Shown here: positions 1 through 7,004 of the stretch, piece after piece
Numbering within the stretch: the stretch's first letter is position 1
Layout: each line of letters starts with the position of its first letter
DNA from: Salmonirosea sp038204185
GTDB taxonomy: Bacteria > Bacteroidota > Bacteroidia > Cytophagales > Spirosomataceae
Assembly (NCBI GenBank): GCA_038204185.1
Contig: JBBRDE010000057.1
Coordinates: 1 to 22,255, forward strand
Reading direction: 5' to 3'
Length of the DNA stretch: 22,255 nt
The notes under the pieces: generated by a model
Databases searched by the model: none
What the model saw: only the letters and a program-made list of their open reading frames with translations
Told to the model about the DNA's origin: nothing
Made by a program: the position numbers and the translations under genes

Positions 1-1
1 A

Positions 2-283
2 GGCGCGGGCAGCAATCCCGACCACGTCTGGTACTATTACTTTGAACCTGGCTCTGGAAAACTACTGGCCAATTCTCTCAATGGTAAGGATAATTATTGG
101 GATTACACCCGTTATATGGAATTTGAGCGCATCGACGGGCTCTTGCTACCCGCCCTGCGTAAAGGCTACGCGGCCGACTCGCTGAACCGACCCGGCAAGC
201 AGACTTCCCAAAGTCGGCACAGCCACATCGTCTTCAACAAGGAATTTTCCGAGGATCATTTTAAATTGGCGAGTGGAAAGTAA
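2..283 (+). CDS. C-terminal part of a DUF6503-like (LolA-like fold) periplasmic protein; 5' end outside window
   Basis: An open frame runs from the left edge to a TAA at 281-283, giving about 93 residues. A D-H-V-W-Y-Y-Y-F-E-P segment is followed by strand-like stretches, and the layout parallels the C-terminus of the protein at 826-1767 (D-R-W-I-F-Y-V-S-P). That is why I place it in the same DUF6503-like group of Bacteroidota exported proteins, which measure or bind something unknown. The signal peptide and N-terminus are not in the window. The stop overlaps the start of the hydrogenase maturation protease by 11 bases, so the two genes are very probably cotranscribed and translationally coupled. 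Function is unknown; the context suggests a hydrogenase accessory role, which is inference. The family call rests on recalled family features, not a search. Confidence 0.6.
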   Translation, partial: GAGSNPDHVWYYYFEPGSGKLLANSLNGKDNYWDYTRYMEFERIDGLLLPALRKGYAADSLNRPGKQTSQSRHSHIVFNKEFSEDHFKLASGK

Positions 284-803
284 GCGCCCCGAAATCCTGA
301 TTGCCGGGGTAGGCAACGAACTCCGGCAGGACGATGCTTTTGGGGTGGTGCTGGCGCAGAAGCTGGAACGGGAAGCGGCGTTTCCGCCTTCGGTGCGAGT
401 GATGGAAATCGGCTCGGCGGGTCTTCATCTGGTACAACAATTGTTTGACAATTACCGGGTGCTGATTCTGCTGGATATTGTGAAATGGGGCGGCGCAGCC
501 GGAACGATCCATTTCCGGGAGGTGGAGGTAAAGGACATTACGCAATTACCTCAGGATGAGCAGAACGAATTCCTGGCCGATATGCATTACATCAATCCGC
601 TAAAAGCCCTGATGATGGCCAAAGCCATGAACGTCCTGCCGCAGCAGGTACTTTTTCTGGGTTGCGAATCGGAGGAACATGAGGAAATCGGGATTGGCTT
701 AAGTGCCGCCGTTGAAGCCGCCCTTCCGGTAGCTTATCAGAAGATTACCGAATGGATAGGTGAAAGGAAACACCCCGTTTTAGATTCTTTGAAACAAAAT
801 TGA
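273..803 (+). CDS. [NiFe]-hydrogenase maturation endopeptidase (HyaD/HybD/HycI family)
   Basis: A cytoplasmic nickel-dependent endopeptidase that trims the C-terminal tail of a [NiFe]-hydrogenase large subunit after metal insertion. The 176-residue length is normal for the family. The N-terminus carries the signature G-V-G-N-E-L-R-Q-D-D-A-F-G (residues 12-24). Candidate nickel ligands matching the HybD pattern are Glu16, Asp68 (in L-L-D-I-V) and His105 (in D-M-H-Y). The C-terminal E-E-I-G-I-G-L-S segment is also typical. The start is a GTG at 273; no ATG lies early enough to keep the signature, and the start overlaps the upstream stop by 11 bases. A 22-base gap leads to the next gene, so all three form one transcription unit. 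The hydrogenase subunits are not in the window and are expected to the left. The subtype cannot be read from this protein alone. Confidence 0.93.
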   Translation: MESKRPEILIAGVGNELRQDDAFGVVLAQKLEREAAFPPSVRVMEIGSAGLHLVQQLFDNYRVLILLDIVKWGGAAGTIHFREVEVKDITQLPQDEQNEFLADMHYINPLKALMMAKAMNVLPQQVLFLGCESEEHEEIGIGLSAAVEAALPVAYQKITEWIGERKHPVLDSLKQN

Positions 804-825
804 CCCAAAACTAATACCTGAGACT

Positions 826-1767
826 ATGGAAAATCAACCGAAACCTTCCCGCTCCGAGTCGGACGAAAATGTCAAACTGCCGTGGAATGCGGGGATGGAA
901 GTCAAAGACCTGGTCGATCCGATCACCGTACGCCGGGTGCGCCTTTTCCAAACGGCGGGTATCTTCGCCCTGCTGCTGGCAGTAGGTGTTGGCGCGTGGT
1001 GGTTCTTCGTCAAGCCGCCCTCCGGCGAGCAACTCGTCGCCGACATGGTAGAGGCTGCCGGGGGCATGGACAACTGGCGCGGCATCCGCGACGGCAGTTT
1101 TGTCCGCACCCACCGCCTTTACGACGAGAACGGGCAGATTGTCAAACAATCGGAGGAAACTTTTCTTTTCAAGAACAATCAGGACGGCCACCAATTGCTG
1201 ATCAAGTCGTTGACCAACAGCGGGGAAAGGGTAGTTGTCGGTCACGATAAGGGCGGTTACTGGGCGGTCAGGAACGGCGACGAAGTCGAGCCGGTCAAGA
1301 TTGCCAAAGACCTGGAATTCATGTGCGACGACGAGCATTGCTCGCCTCTCTGTGCCAGTGAGATGGCATTGTACCGGATGTCGTTTCCTTTCAAGCTAAC
1401 CGATTACGGCGTCATCCCGCGCAACGCCGGCACGGCCATGCTAAATGGTGAAAAGGCTACGCTGCTGGACGTTACTTTCGACCCCGCCGTGGGCCACGAC
1501 CGTTGGATTTTTTATGTATCGCCAACGACTCACCTCATCAGAAAAATCGAACATTACGGCAGTATGGAAGATAACGCGCAGCCGGAAGAGATTTTCCTGT
1601 CGGACTTTAAAAAGGAGGGCAACATCATGCTGAGCCATTCCAACAAGTACTACCGCAGTAACGGCAAGATTATGGAGGAGTACCTCGTTTCAGACGTCAA
1701 ATTCAACGCCTCGCTTGCCCCGGCCGTTTTCGACCGGCCTCAGCAGGTCAGCATGGTAAGTCAATAG
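826..1767 (+). CDS. Membrane-anchored DUF6503-like protein with a C-x4-C-x3-C cluster, in hydrogenase operon
   Basis: A 313-residue protein with a charged N-terminal cytoplasmic tail (1-40), one hydrophobic helix at about 41-61, and a long soluble domain that would face the periplasm. The domain opens with G-G-M-D-N-W-R-G-I-R-D, typical of DUF6503-like proteins, and includes M-S-F-P-F-K-L-T-D-Y-G-V and D-R-W-I-F-Y-V. An unusual Cys cluster sits at Cys167, Cys172 and Cys176 (C-D-D-E-H-C-S-P-L-C). It could bind a metal or cluster, or form disulfides. The ATG at 826 lies 22 bases after the maturation protease, and a strong terminator follows the stop, so this is the last gene of the operon. The domain resembles the truncated protein at 2-283, so two related proteins flank the protease. 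A role as hydrogenase anchor, electron relay or assembly factor is inference only. Confidence 0.72.
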   Translation: MENQPKPSRSESDENVKLPWNAGMEVKDLVDPITVRRVRLFQTAGIFALLLAVGVGAWWFFVKPPSGEQLVADMVEAAGGMDNWRGIRDGSFVRTHRLYDENGQIVKQSEETFLFKNNQDGHQLLIKSLTNSGERVVVGHDKGGYWAVRNGDEVEPVKIAKDLEFMCDDEHCSPLCASEMALYRMSFPFKLTDYGVIPRNAGTAMLNGEKATLLDVTFDPAVGHDRWIFYVSPTTHLIRKIEHYGSMEDNAQPEEIFLSDFKKEGNIMLSHSNKYYRSNGKIMEEYLVSDVKFNASLAPAVFDRPQQVSMVSQ

Positions 1768-1793
1768 CTCTTTCCCTACATATACATACAAGG

Positions 1794-1818
1794 GGGCGGT
1801 CTTCCGACCGCCCTTTTT
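1794..1818 (+). terminator. Intrinsic terminator of the hydrogenase accessory operon
   Basis: A perfect 8-bp stem (1794-1801 GGGCGGTC with 1806-1813 GACCGCCC) and a TTCC loop are followed by five T residues at 1814-1818. It lies between convergent genes and its T-run touches the stop codon of the minus-strand ATPase. On the minus strand the stem is not followed by a clear U-tract, so it probably works mainly for the plus-strand operon. Confidence 0.85.
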
Positions 1819-2588
1819 CATGCAGTTTCCAGCAAGTCCTGGGCCAATCGGTCGATTGCCCGCAGGGCGGGCGACTGCTCAATAGCCTCCATGTCCAGCG
1901 AACCTTTTTTGTCGGCCTCAGAAACAGTGGGGTCGAGGGGAATGACAGCTATGACGGGCAGATTTGTCTGAGCACAGAAATCGCGGATGGCTTCCTCGTC
2001 TTCCGCGCTTTTTACCTTATTGGCCACCGCTACAATATGCTTGATTTCTAATTCCTTACCCAGCCGCTGAAAACGCGCCACGGCTTCCATGGAGCGGTAA
2101 TACGGCTCGACCACGCACAGCAGCACATCCACGTACTTCGAGGTACCCCGCTTCATTTGTTCAAGCGAGGCTTCCAGATCCAGTAATGTGACTTGATCGC
2201 TTTCCTCGAGTGCTGTGTGGATAATTTCGCGGACGGTGGTATGGGTACCACACATGCAACCCGTCCCGGCGTGTTCCGGTTGCCCGACCGCGAGAAGCGT
2301 CACGTTTTCACTTACCTTGACACCATGCTCCTTCATAACCTCGGCCAGCGGAAATTTCAGCTTGGCGTATTTCTTCCCATCTTCTTTCTGGTAGATTTCG
2401 AGCAATTTGGAGGTAAGAGGCTTGGGCATATTGGCCTGCGGGTCCAGCCCAAGGGTAAGAGCCAGGTTGGGGTTGGGGTCTCCGTCGATGGCCAGCACGG
2501 GAATACCCCGGCTACCCATAATCCGGCAAAGTAAGCCGCTGATGGTTGTCTTCCCGACTCCGCCCTTCCCACAGACAGCAATTTTCAT
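1818..2588 (-). CDS. cooC: CooC-type nickel-insertion ATPase (MinD/ParA/SIMIBI family)
   Basis: A 256-residue P-loop ATPase. The deviant Walker A motif G-K-G-G-V-G-K-T-T spans residues 7-15. A D-G-D-P-N-P segment at 35-40 and an L-L-D-L-E-A segment near 135-140 match the SIMIBI switch regions. The C-M-C motif at Cys111/Cys113, within G-T-G-C-M-C-G, is the CXC nickel-binding, dimer-bridging motif of CooC proteins, which load Ni into carbon monoxide dehydrogenase. No CODH gene is visible. Its position convergent to a [NiFe]-hydrogenase protease gene suggests it serves nickel delivery for that hydrogenase or another Ni enzyme (inference). The ATG at 2588 starts directly with the P-loop strand, as in the family. 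The gene is transcribed towards the hydrogenase genes, away from the copper block. The gene symbol is by family similarity only. Confidence 0.88.
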   Translation of the reverse strand: MKIAVCGKGGVGKTTISGLLCRIMGSRGIPVLAIDGDPNPNLALTLGLDPQANMPKPLTSKLLEIYQKEDGKKYAKLKFPLAEVMKEHGVKVSENVTLLAVGQPEHAGTGCMCGTHTTVREIIHTALEESDQVTLLDLEASLEQMKRGTSKYVDVLLCVVEPYYRSMEAVARFQRLGKELEIKHIVAVANKVKSAEDEEAIRDFCAQTNLPVIAVIPLDPTVSEADKKGSLDMEAIEQSPALRAIDRLAQDLLETA

Positions 2589-2858
2589 ACTAATTGATTG
2601 ATTAAGTTGATCTTGAACATTTTGTATAAATGCTAATTTACATCAAAATAGGGTTGTTGCCAAGATTACTTGAAAATGTTCCATAAGACCGAAAGATAAA
2701 GGTTGAGATCAAATCTTAGCCAGCGTTGGCGGATAAAGCCGGGTTGATTGCCTTGATACGGCGGAGAACAGAAAAAACATGTTGAAACGCCGAAAGTGGC
2801 ACAGGAATATTGCAGAAACGAACAGAAATTATGTAATACTATTCCGGGCGAAGCAGTG

Positions 2859-2866
2859 TACCTTTG
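2859..2866 (+). promoter_or_regulatory. Candidate Bacteroidota -7 promoter element (TACCTTTG) of the copper block
   Basis: TACCTTTG matches the TAnnTTTG -7 consensus of Bacteroidota primary sigma promoters. It ends five bases before the GTG chosen as the start of the HYC_CC_PP gene, so transcription would begin at or next to that start codon. No clear -33 TTTG was found, so this is tentative. Confidence 0.35.
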
Positions 2867-2871
2867 ATTCG

Positions 2872-3297
2872 GTGAAAAAAATCATTGCCATCTCGTTGTT
2901 GCTGATCCTGTTGCTGAGCAACGTAGGACTTTCCGTGGCTACCCACTACTGTGGGGGACATGCCGTGAAGAGCGGGCTCTCGCTGGGAGGGTCCGCGCTG
3001 GACTGTGGCATGAGCGAGCGCAGCGCAGCGTCACCTGAATGCGACCGGTCAGGAAATCATCTGAAGCCTGAACGCTGCTGTGAAAATTATCGGCAGGTTC
3101 TTCAAACCGACGACAACCACTCCCCTGATGTCATTTCAGCTGTCCTGGACATCGCTTTCGGGCTGGTACCCCATCACTACGACTTTCTATCCAAAAAACT
3201 GTTTTCCAGGGAAAAATCCCCGAAGGCATTTTTTTACCCACCGCCTCCGCTGCCTGCCCGAGACGTGCAGGTACTCTTCCAGAGCTTTCTTATTTGA
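2872..3297 (+). CDS. HYC_CC_PP family small exported protein (copper-associated)
   Basis: The protein is 141 residues from a GTG start at 2872. The start was chosen because it gives an ideal signal peptide (K-K-I-I-A-I-S then a Leu/Ile-rich core, residues 2-24). Reading from the ATG at 2779 would add a 31-residue polar tail before it. The three hallmarks of the family are present: T-H-Y-C at 24-27, C-C at 69-70, and a P-P-P-P run at 123-126 followed by V-Q-V-L-F-Q-S-F near the end. Extra cysteines occur at 45 and 57. The family is a Bacteroidota group of secreted proteins often found beside heavy-metal resistance genes; its molecular function is not established. It precedes the multicopper oxidase by 140 bases and probably opens the copper block. 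Periplasmic metal binding through Cys/His is inference. Confidence 0.75.
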   Translation: MKKIIAISLLLILLLSNVGLSVATHYCGGHAVKSGLSLGGSALDCGMSERSAASPECDRSGNHLKPERCCENYRQVLQTDDNHSPDVISAVLDIAFGLVPHHYDFLSKKLFSREKSPKAFFYPPPPLPARDVQVLFQSFLI

Positions 3298-3437
3298 TGC
3301 TGTATTTTGGGTTCTGACTCCCTGGCGAGGGTGGGACTAAAGACTTTTGCTGCCAATTGAAAATACGGTATGCATGGCCTTTTCCGGAAAGCCCGGTCAT
3401 ACATCGGCCTTGCATCTTCACATCAAAAAGAAAAAAT

Positions 3438-5924
3438 ATGAACGCACTACTGCAAACAATGCCATTCCGTCGGACACGGTGGTTTCTTATTAACATCCTG
3501 GTGCTCGCTGCTGTATTTCAGATTTCAGCGTCAGCCCAGAATAAGAACAATTTACCCGAGCGTGAGTACACGCTTGTTATTTCAAAGGAAACGGTGCAGT
3601 TGGCTGGTAAACCAGTGACGGGTATGACCGTCAACGGCAGCATACCGGGACCCACCCTGCGCTTTACCGAAGGGGAGTACGCCGTGATTTACGTGAAAAA
3701 TACGATGGAAGTGGAAACTTCGGTTCACTGGCACGGAATCCTGCTCCCTAATTTCTTCGACGGGGTACCCTACCTGACCACGCCCCCCATCGCCCCGGGT
3801 ACCACTTTCAAGTACGAATTTGAGCTCAAACAATCGGGCACGTACTGGTACCATTCCCATACCATGCTTCAGGAACAGAGCGGCGTGTATGGCTCCATCG
3901 TAATCGAACCGAAAGAAAAAACCCTGGACTATGATAAAGATTTGGTGCTGGTGCTGTCTGACTGGACCAACCAGCAGCCGAAGAATGTGCTACGCAACTT
4001 GAAACGTAAAAACGAGTGGTACAACATCAAAAAGAACACCACAACTCCTCTGAACCGGGTTATTGCCAGGGGGGCTTTTAAAGCGCAGCTCAACTTCTGG
4101 AAACAGCGGATGGAAAGCATGGACATTGCCGACGTCTACTATCCTGCTTTCCTGAGCAATGGCCAGCAGGTGCACGAATACCCCGAATTCAACCCCGGCG
4201 ATAAAGTGCGAGTCCGGATTATCAACGCGGCCGCATCTTCGCAGTTCTCGCTTACGTTCGGGGGTGAAGATCCGCTGCTGGTGTCCGCCGACGGCCTGGA
4301 CGTAGTACCCGTTCCGCGCAACAAGACGTTCATTGCCATTGCCGAGACATATGACTTTATTGCCACCATACCCGCGAACGGGAAAATGGAGATCAGGGCC
4401 ATGGCCCAGGACGGCTCCGGTCATACCTCCACCTACCTTGGCAAGGGTGAAGTAGTAGCCGCTCCGGTACTTCCCCGGCCCGATCAGTATGCTATGATGA
4501 AGCAGATGGCGGCTATGGATATGCGTATGGGGGCGCCAGCCATGAAACTTAACCCAGCCCGCGAAGAACCGAAGGAAATGATGGACAACTGGGGTATGAA
4601 AATGGAGGGTGATATGGCTTCGGAGGGCGGATCAATGCCGGGAATGGATCATTCCGGGATGAAAGGGATGAACCATAAAAAGGACAAAAAGGAGGCTGAC
4701 CAAAGCAACGAAATGGATGGCATGGATCATTCTAAAATGGATCACTCGCAAATGCCCGGGAAGCCGGATAGTTCCATGACCAAGATGAACCACACCAATA
4801 CGGAAGGAATGAAGGAACCCATGAAAAAGGGCGAAATGCAAGACATGGCGATGCCCGGCATGGATCATTCCGGGATGGACATGGGCATGTTTTCGGAATA
4901 CAACTACGACTACCTGAAATCTCCGGAGAAAACAACTATCCGCACGGCCCCAGGCGAGCAAAAGCCCGTACGCCGGATTTTGCTCAACCTCACCGGAAAC
5001 ATGTGGCGGTACATCTGGAGTATGAACGGCGTACCACTTTCTGAGGCGGATAAGATAAAAATAAAAAAGGGGGAATTAGTCCGCATCACGCTCAACAACC
5101 TGACCATGATGCACCATCCCATGCACCTGCACGGCCATTTCTTCCGCGTGCTCAATGAAAACGGAGACTATTCGCCCTTGAAGCATACCGTCAATGTGGC
5201 ACCCATGCAAAAAATCACCATTGAGTTTGATGCCCGGGAATACGGAGACTGGTTTTTTCATTGTCATGTCCTGTACCATATGATGGCCGGCATGGCGCGG
5301 GTGTACAGCTACGATACCCTGCGCGATCCCCGGATGGCGCGGTACCCACCTCGTAAACTGACCAGGGAAGCCAATCATTTCTATACCTGGGGAGTAGCTG
5401 ATGTTGCCTCTCACATGGCTCATATCAACTTGGTATCCACCAATATCCGCAACCAGTTTAACCTGCGGGCGGAATATGGCTGGAACAAGGCGATGGAGGC
5501 GGAGGTCACCTATGAGCGTTATCTGTACGACTATTTCCGGATTTTTGGTGGGGTTAATATTGAGAACGAGCGCGGCGGTGCCCCCGAAGACAGGGTGGCT
5601 ACGGCCATCGGCGGAATTCGCTTCTTAACCCCCTACCTGATCAACCTGGATCTTCGTTTGGATAGCCGCCTGCGACCTGAACTGCGTCTGAGCCGCGAAC
5701 TCATGATTTACCCCCGCACCAATTTGTTTGGAGAATTTGAATACCGGGCCGATTTTGGATGGATAAAACGCCCGGAGCGTGAAAGAGTACCGGGGGCAGG
5801 GAGTTTCAGCAAGGAAGTAACCTGGGTGGTGGGTTTGGAGTACTTTCTGTCCCGGAATGTCTCACTCATGGGAAGTTACGACAACCGTTTCGGGGCAGGG
5901 GGTGGCCTGACGGTACGGTTTTGA
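3438..5924 (+). CDS. CopA-type multicopper oxidase fused to a C-terminal CopB-like outer-membrane beta-barrel
   Basis: An exported copper oxidase of 828 residues. The ATG at 3438 follows an A-rich leader and gives a signal peptide ending near A-S-A-Q (about 35); the TTG at 3357 was not used. Copper ligands by position are H-W-H-G at 97-100, W-Y-H-S-H at 137-141, H-P-M-H-L-H-G-H at 560-567 and H-C-H-V-L-Y-H-M-M-A-G-M at 608-619. The type 1 site would therefore be His560, Cys609, His614 and Met619. Residues about 350-485 are a Met/His/Asp-rich linker with repeated M-D-H-S-x-M units, as in CopA/PcoA but longer. After residue 630 the protein continues for about 200 residues of alternating strand-like sequence with G-I-R-F-L and S-R-E-L-M-I-Y-P-R segments, ending in a terminal Phe (L-T-V-R-F). 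That pattern fits the CopB/PcoB barrel. It likely oxidises Cu(I) and may be tethered in the outer membrane. Confidence 0.92.
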   Translation: MNALLQTMPFRRTRWFLINILVLAAVFQISASAQNKNNLPEREYTLVISKETVQLAGKPVTGMTVNGSIPGPTLRFTEGEYAVIYVKNTMEVETSVHWHGILLPNFFDGVPYLTTPPIAPGTTFKYEFELKQSGTYWYHSHTMLQEQSGVYGSIVIEPKEKTLDYDKDLVLVLSDWTNQQPKNVLRNLKRKNEWYNIKKNTTTPLNRVIARGAFKAQLNFWKQRMESMDIADVYYPAFLSNGQQVHEYPEFNPGDKVRVRIINAAASSQFSLTFGGEDPLLVSADGLDVVPVPRNKTFIAIAETYDFIATIPANGKMEIRAMAQDGSGHTSTYLGKGEVVAAPVLPRPDQYAMMKQMAAMDMRMGAPAMKLNPAREEPKEMMDNWGMKMEGDMASEGGSMPGMDHSGMKGMNHKKDKKEADQSNEMDGMDHSKMDHSQMPGKPDSSMTKMNHTNTEGMKEPMKKGEMQDMAMPGMDHSGMDMGMFSEYNYDYLKSPEKTTIRTAPGEQKPVRRILLNLTGNMWRYIWSMNGVPLSEADKIKIKKGELVRITLNNLTMMHHPMHLHGHFFRVLNENGDYSPLKHTVNVAPMQKITIEFDAREYGDWFFHCHVLYHMMAGMARVYSYDTLRDPRMARYPPRKLTREANHFYTWGVADVASHMAHINLVSTNIRNQFNLRAEYGWNKAMEAEVTYERYLYDYFRIFGGVNIENERGGAPEDRVATAIGGIRFLTPYLINLDLRLDSRLRPELRLSRELMIYPRTNLFGEFEYRADFGWIKRPERERVPGAGSFSKEVTWVVGLEYFLSRNVSLMGSYDNRFGAGGGLTVRF
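4635..4877 (+). repeat. Met/Asp/His-rich repeats in the oxidase linker
   Basis: Two 27-base units at 4635-4661 and 4851-4877 differ at only two bases and both encode M-P-G-M-D-H-S-G-M. Between them, 4722-4754 encodes two more M-D-H-S units. They are in-frame coding repeats that would supply soft Cu(I) and imidazole ligands, and they probably grew by small duplications. Confidence 0.8.
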
Positions 5925-6012
5925 CCCACCCTCCGAGCTGAACAGTCCCAGGCTTTATGATAAAGACCCGGACATATGCTAGGTAGAATACTAAACCTTT
6001 TAACCAAATACA

Positions 6013-6285
6013 ATGGAAAAGAACACACAACCGCTGGAAACCTTCCGGATGTATGCCGAAACTGAACTGGAAAATCACAAGCGCGAACTACAAACACGCT
6101 ACCAGGATAGGGAACTCTCTTCTGATGATTTGAAAGAAGAGGCCTATCGAAAGCAACGCGAGATCTTTGAAAAAGAGCTATCAGAAAAAATGATGGAGCT
6201 TTCGGGAGAAAATAACCAGTTCCTGCACGCTTCACTTACCGGATTGAAAGAGAAATTCGTGGATAGGCTCAGGCCTGAATCCTAA
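6013..6285 (+). CDS. Small charged, probably coiled-coil protein of unknown function
   Basis: A 90-residue protein with no signal peptide or membrane segment. It is rich in Glu, Lys, Arg and Gln, with heptad-like spacing of Leu, Tyr, Phe and Met from about residue 15 to 75, so it is probably a long helix or coiled coil. The ATG at 6013 follows an A-rich leader. It lies 88 bases after the oxidase-barrel gene and 56 bases before the DUF2231 gene, all on the same strand. I do not recognise the family. It could be a cytoplasmic adaptor or regulator for the neighbouring membrane proteins, but nothing in the sequence shows this. Coding is supported by the clean frame, the spacing and the absence of a better frame. 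Confidence 0.65.
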   Translation: MEKNTQPLETFRMYAETELENHKRELQTRYQDRELSSDDLKEEAYRKQREIFEKELSEKMMELSGENNQFLHASLTGLKEKFVDRLRPES

Positions 6286-6341
6286 TAAGCACGTTTACTT
6301 TGCCGATAGGTAGAACTTTTTATTCACAAAAAATCGTAAGC

Positions 6342-6995
6342 ATGTTACAAGCAATCAGGGTATTGAACAGAAAAATCTTGTTGCTGCTGTTTCTTTCCAC
6401 GGCAGCTTTAGCCCACGACAACGATTCGGACGAACATCAAGACACTACCGAATCGATACAGGTCGCTACAAAACATCAGGGAGAGGCAGAATCTATGCAT
6501 TCAGAACATCATGTTACTGGCACCGCCGACCTGAGTGACTTTCCTAACCTACACCCGTTGGTAGTACATATACCCATTATGCTGTTGGCTTTTGCCGCTG
6601 TGCTTCAACTGATTTCATTCTTTGCATTCAGAGAAGCGCTGAGCTGGATCGTCATGGGAGCTGTTCTGGTTGGCTTTGTCGGCGCCTACGCCGCCGCCGT
6701 GTGGACACACCCCCACGTAAGCGACTTAACGGAACAGGCCCGAAAGGTATATGAAACCCACGATACCTATGCCCAATGGACCCTCTGGCTTAGCGGCATT
6801 GCCACCGTGTTTAAGGTTCTAAGTCATTTTGTATTTCACCGAAAAACATGGGCTGAGCTAGTGGTGGCCTTAACATTGGTGGCCTCTGCCTACACCGTAA
6901 GTATGGCCGGACACCATGGGGCTCAGCTGGTATTTATTGAAGGGGTTGGCCCTCAGGGCAACTATCTGGAATCAGAAAACGGCCATAGTCATTAA
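6342..6995 (+). CDS. DUF2231 family membrane protein with His-rich periplasmic N-terminus
   Basis: The ATG at 6342 gives 217 residues with a signal-like helix (10-24) ending A-L-A-H. A His/Asp/Glu-rich stretch follows (25-66: H-D-N-D-S-D-E-H and H-S-E-H-H). Four hydrophobic segments lie at about 72-95, 101-121, 143-164 and 170-190. The motif L-H-P-L-V-V-H-I-P-I (70-79) marks DUF2231, and the end A-G-H-H-G-A-Q-L-V-F-I-E-G-V-G is also typical. DUF2231 proteins are inner-membrane proteins of unsettled role; the paired His residues have led to suggestions of heme or metal binding. A TTG at 6300 would add a polar tail before the signal sequence and was rejected. The next gene starts 9 bases after the stop, so the two are almost certainly translated together. 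A link to copper or redox handling comes from context. Confidence 0.85.
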   Translation: MLQAIRVLNRKILLLLFLSTAALAHDNDSDEHQDTTESIQVATKHQGEAESMHSEHHVTGTADLSDFPNLHPLVVHIPIMLLAFAAVLQLISFFAFREALSWIVMGAVLVGFVGAYAAAVWTHPHVSDLTEQARKVYETHDTYAQWTLWLSGIATVFKVLSHFVFHRKTWAELVVALTLVASAYTVSMAGHHGAQLVFIEGVGPQGNYLESENGHSH

Positions 6996-7004
6996 TCCGT
7001 AAGA

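Noticed and set aside
811..1338. 175-residue minus-strand frame opposite the DUF6503-like gene
   Set aside because: It is antisense to a gene with a membrane helix and family features, and has none of its own.
2779..2871. ATG-started extension of the HYC_CC_PP protein
   Set aside because: It would put a 31-residue polar tail before the signal peptide, and a promoter-like word lies within it. It remains possible if transcription starts further upstream.
3357..3437. TTG-started extension of the multicopper oxidase
   Set aside because: The extra 27 residues lack signal-peptide character, while the ATG at 3438 follows an A-rich leader and leads into a good signal peptide.
4635..4877. Possible CRISPR-like or mobile repeat array
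   Set aside because: The repeats are in-frame, coding, unevenly spaced and restricted to the Met/His linker.
4632..4961. His-rich minus-strand frame opposite the oxidase linker
   Set aside because: Its His content is produced by the antisense reading of the ATG/CAT-rich Met-Asp-His repeats of the oxidase.
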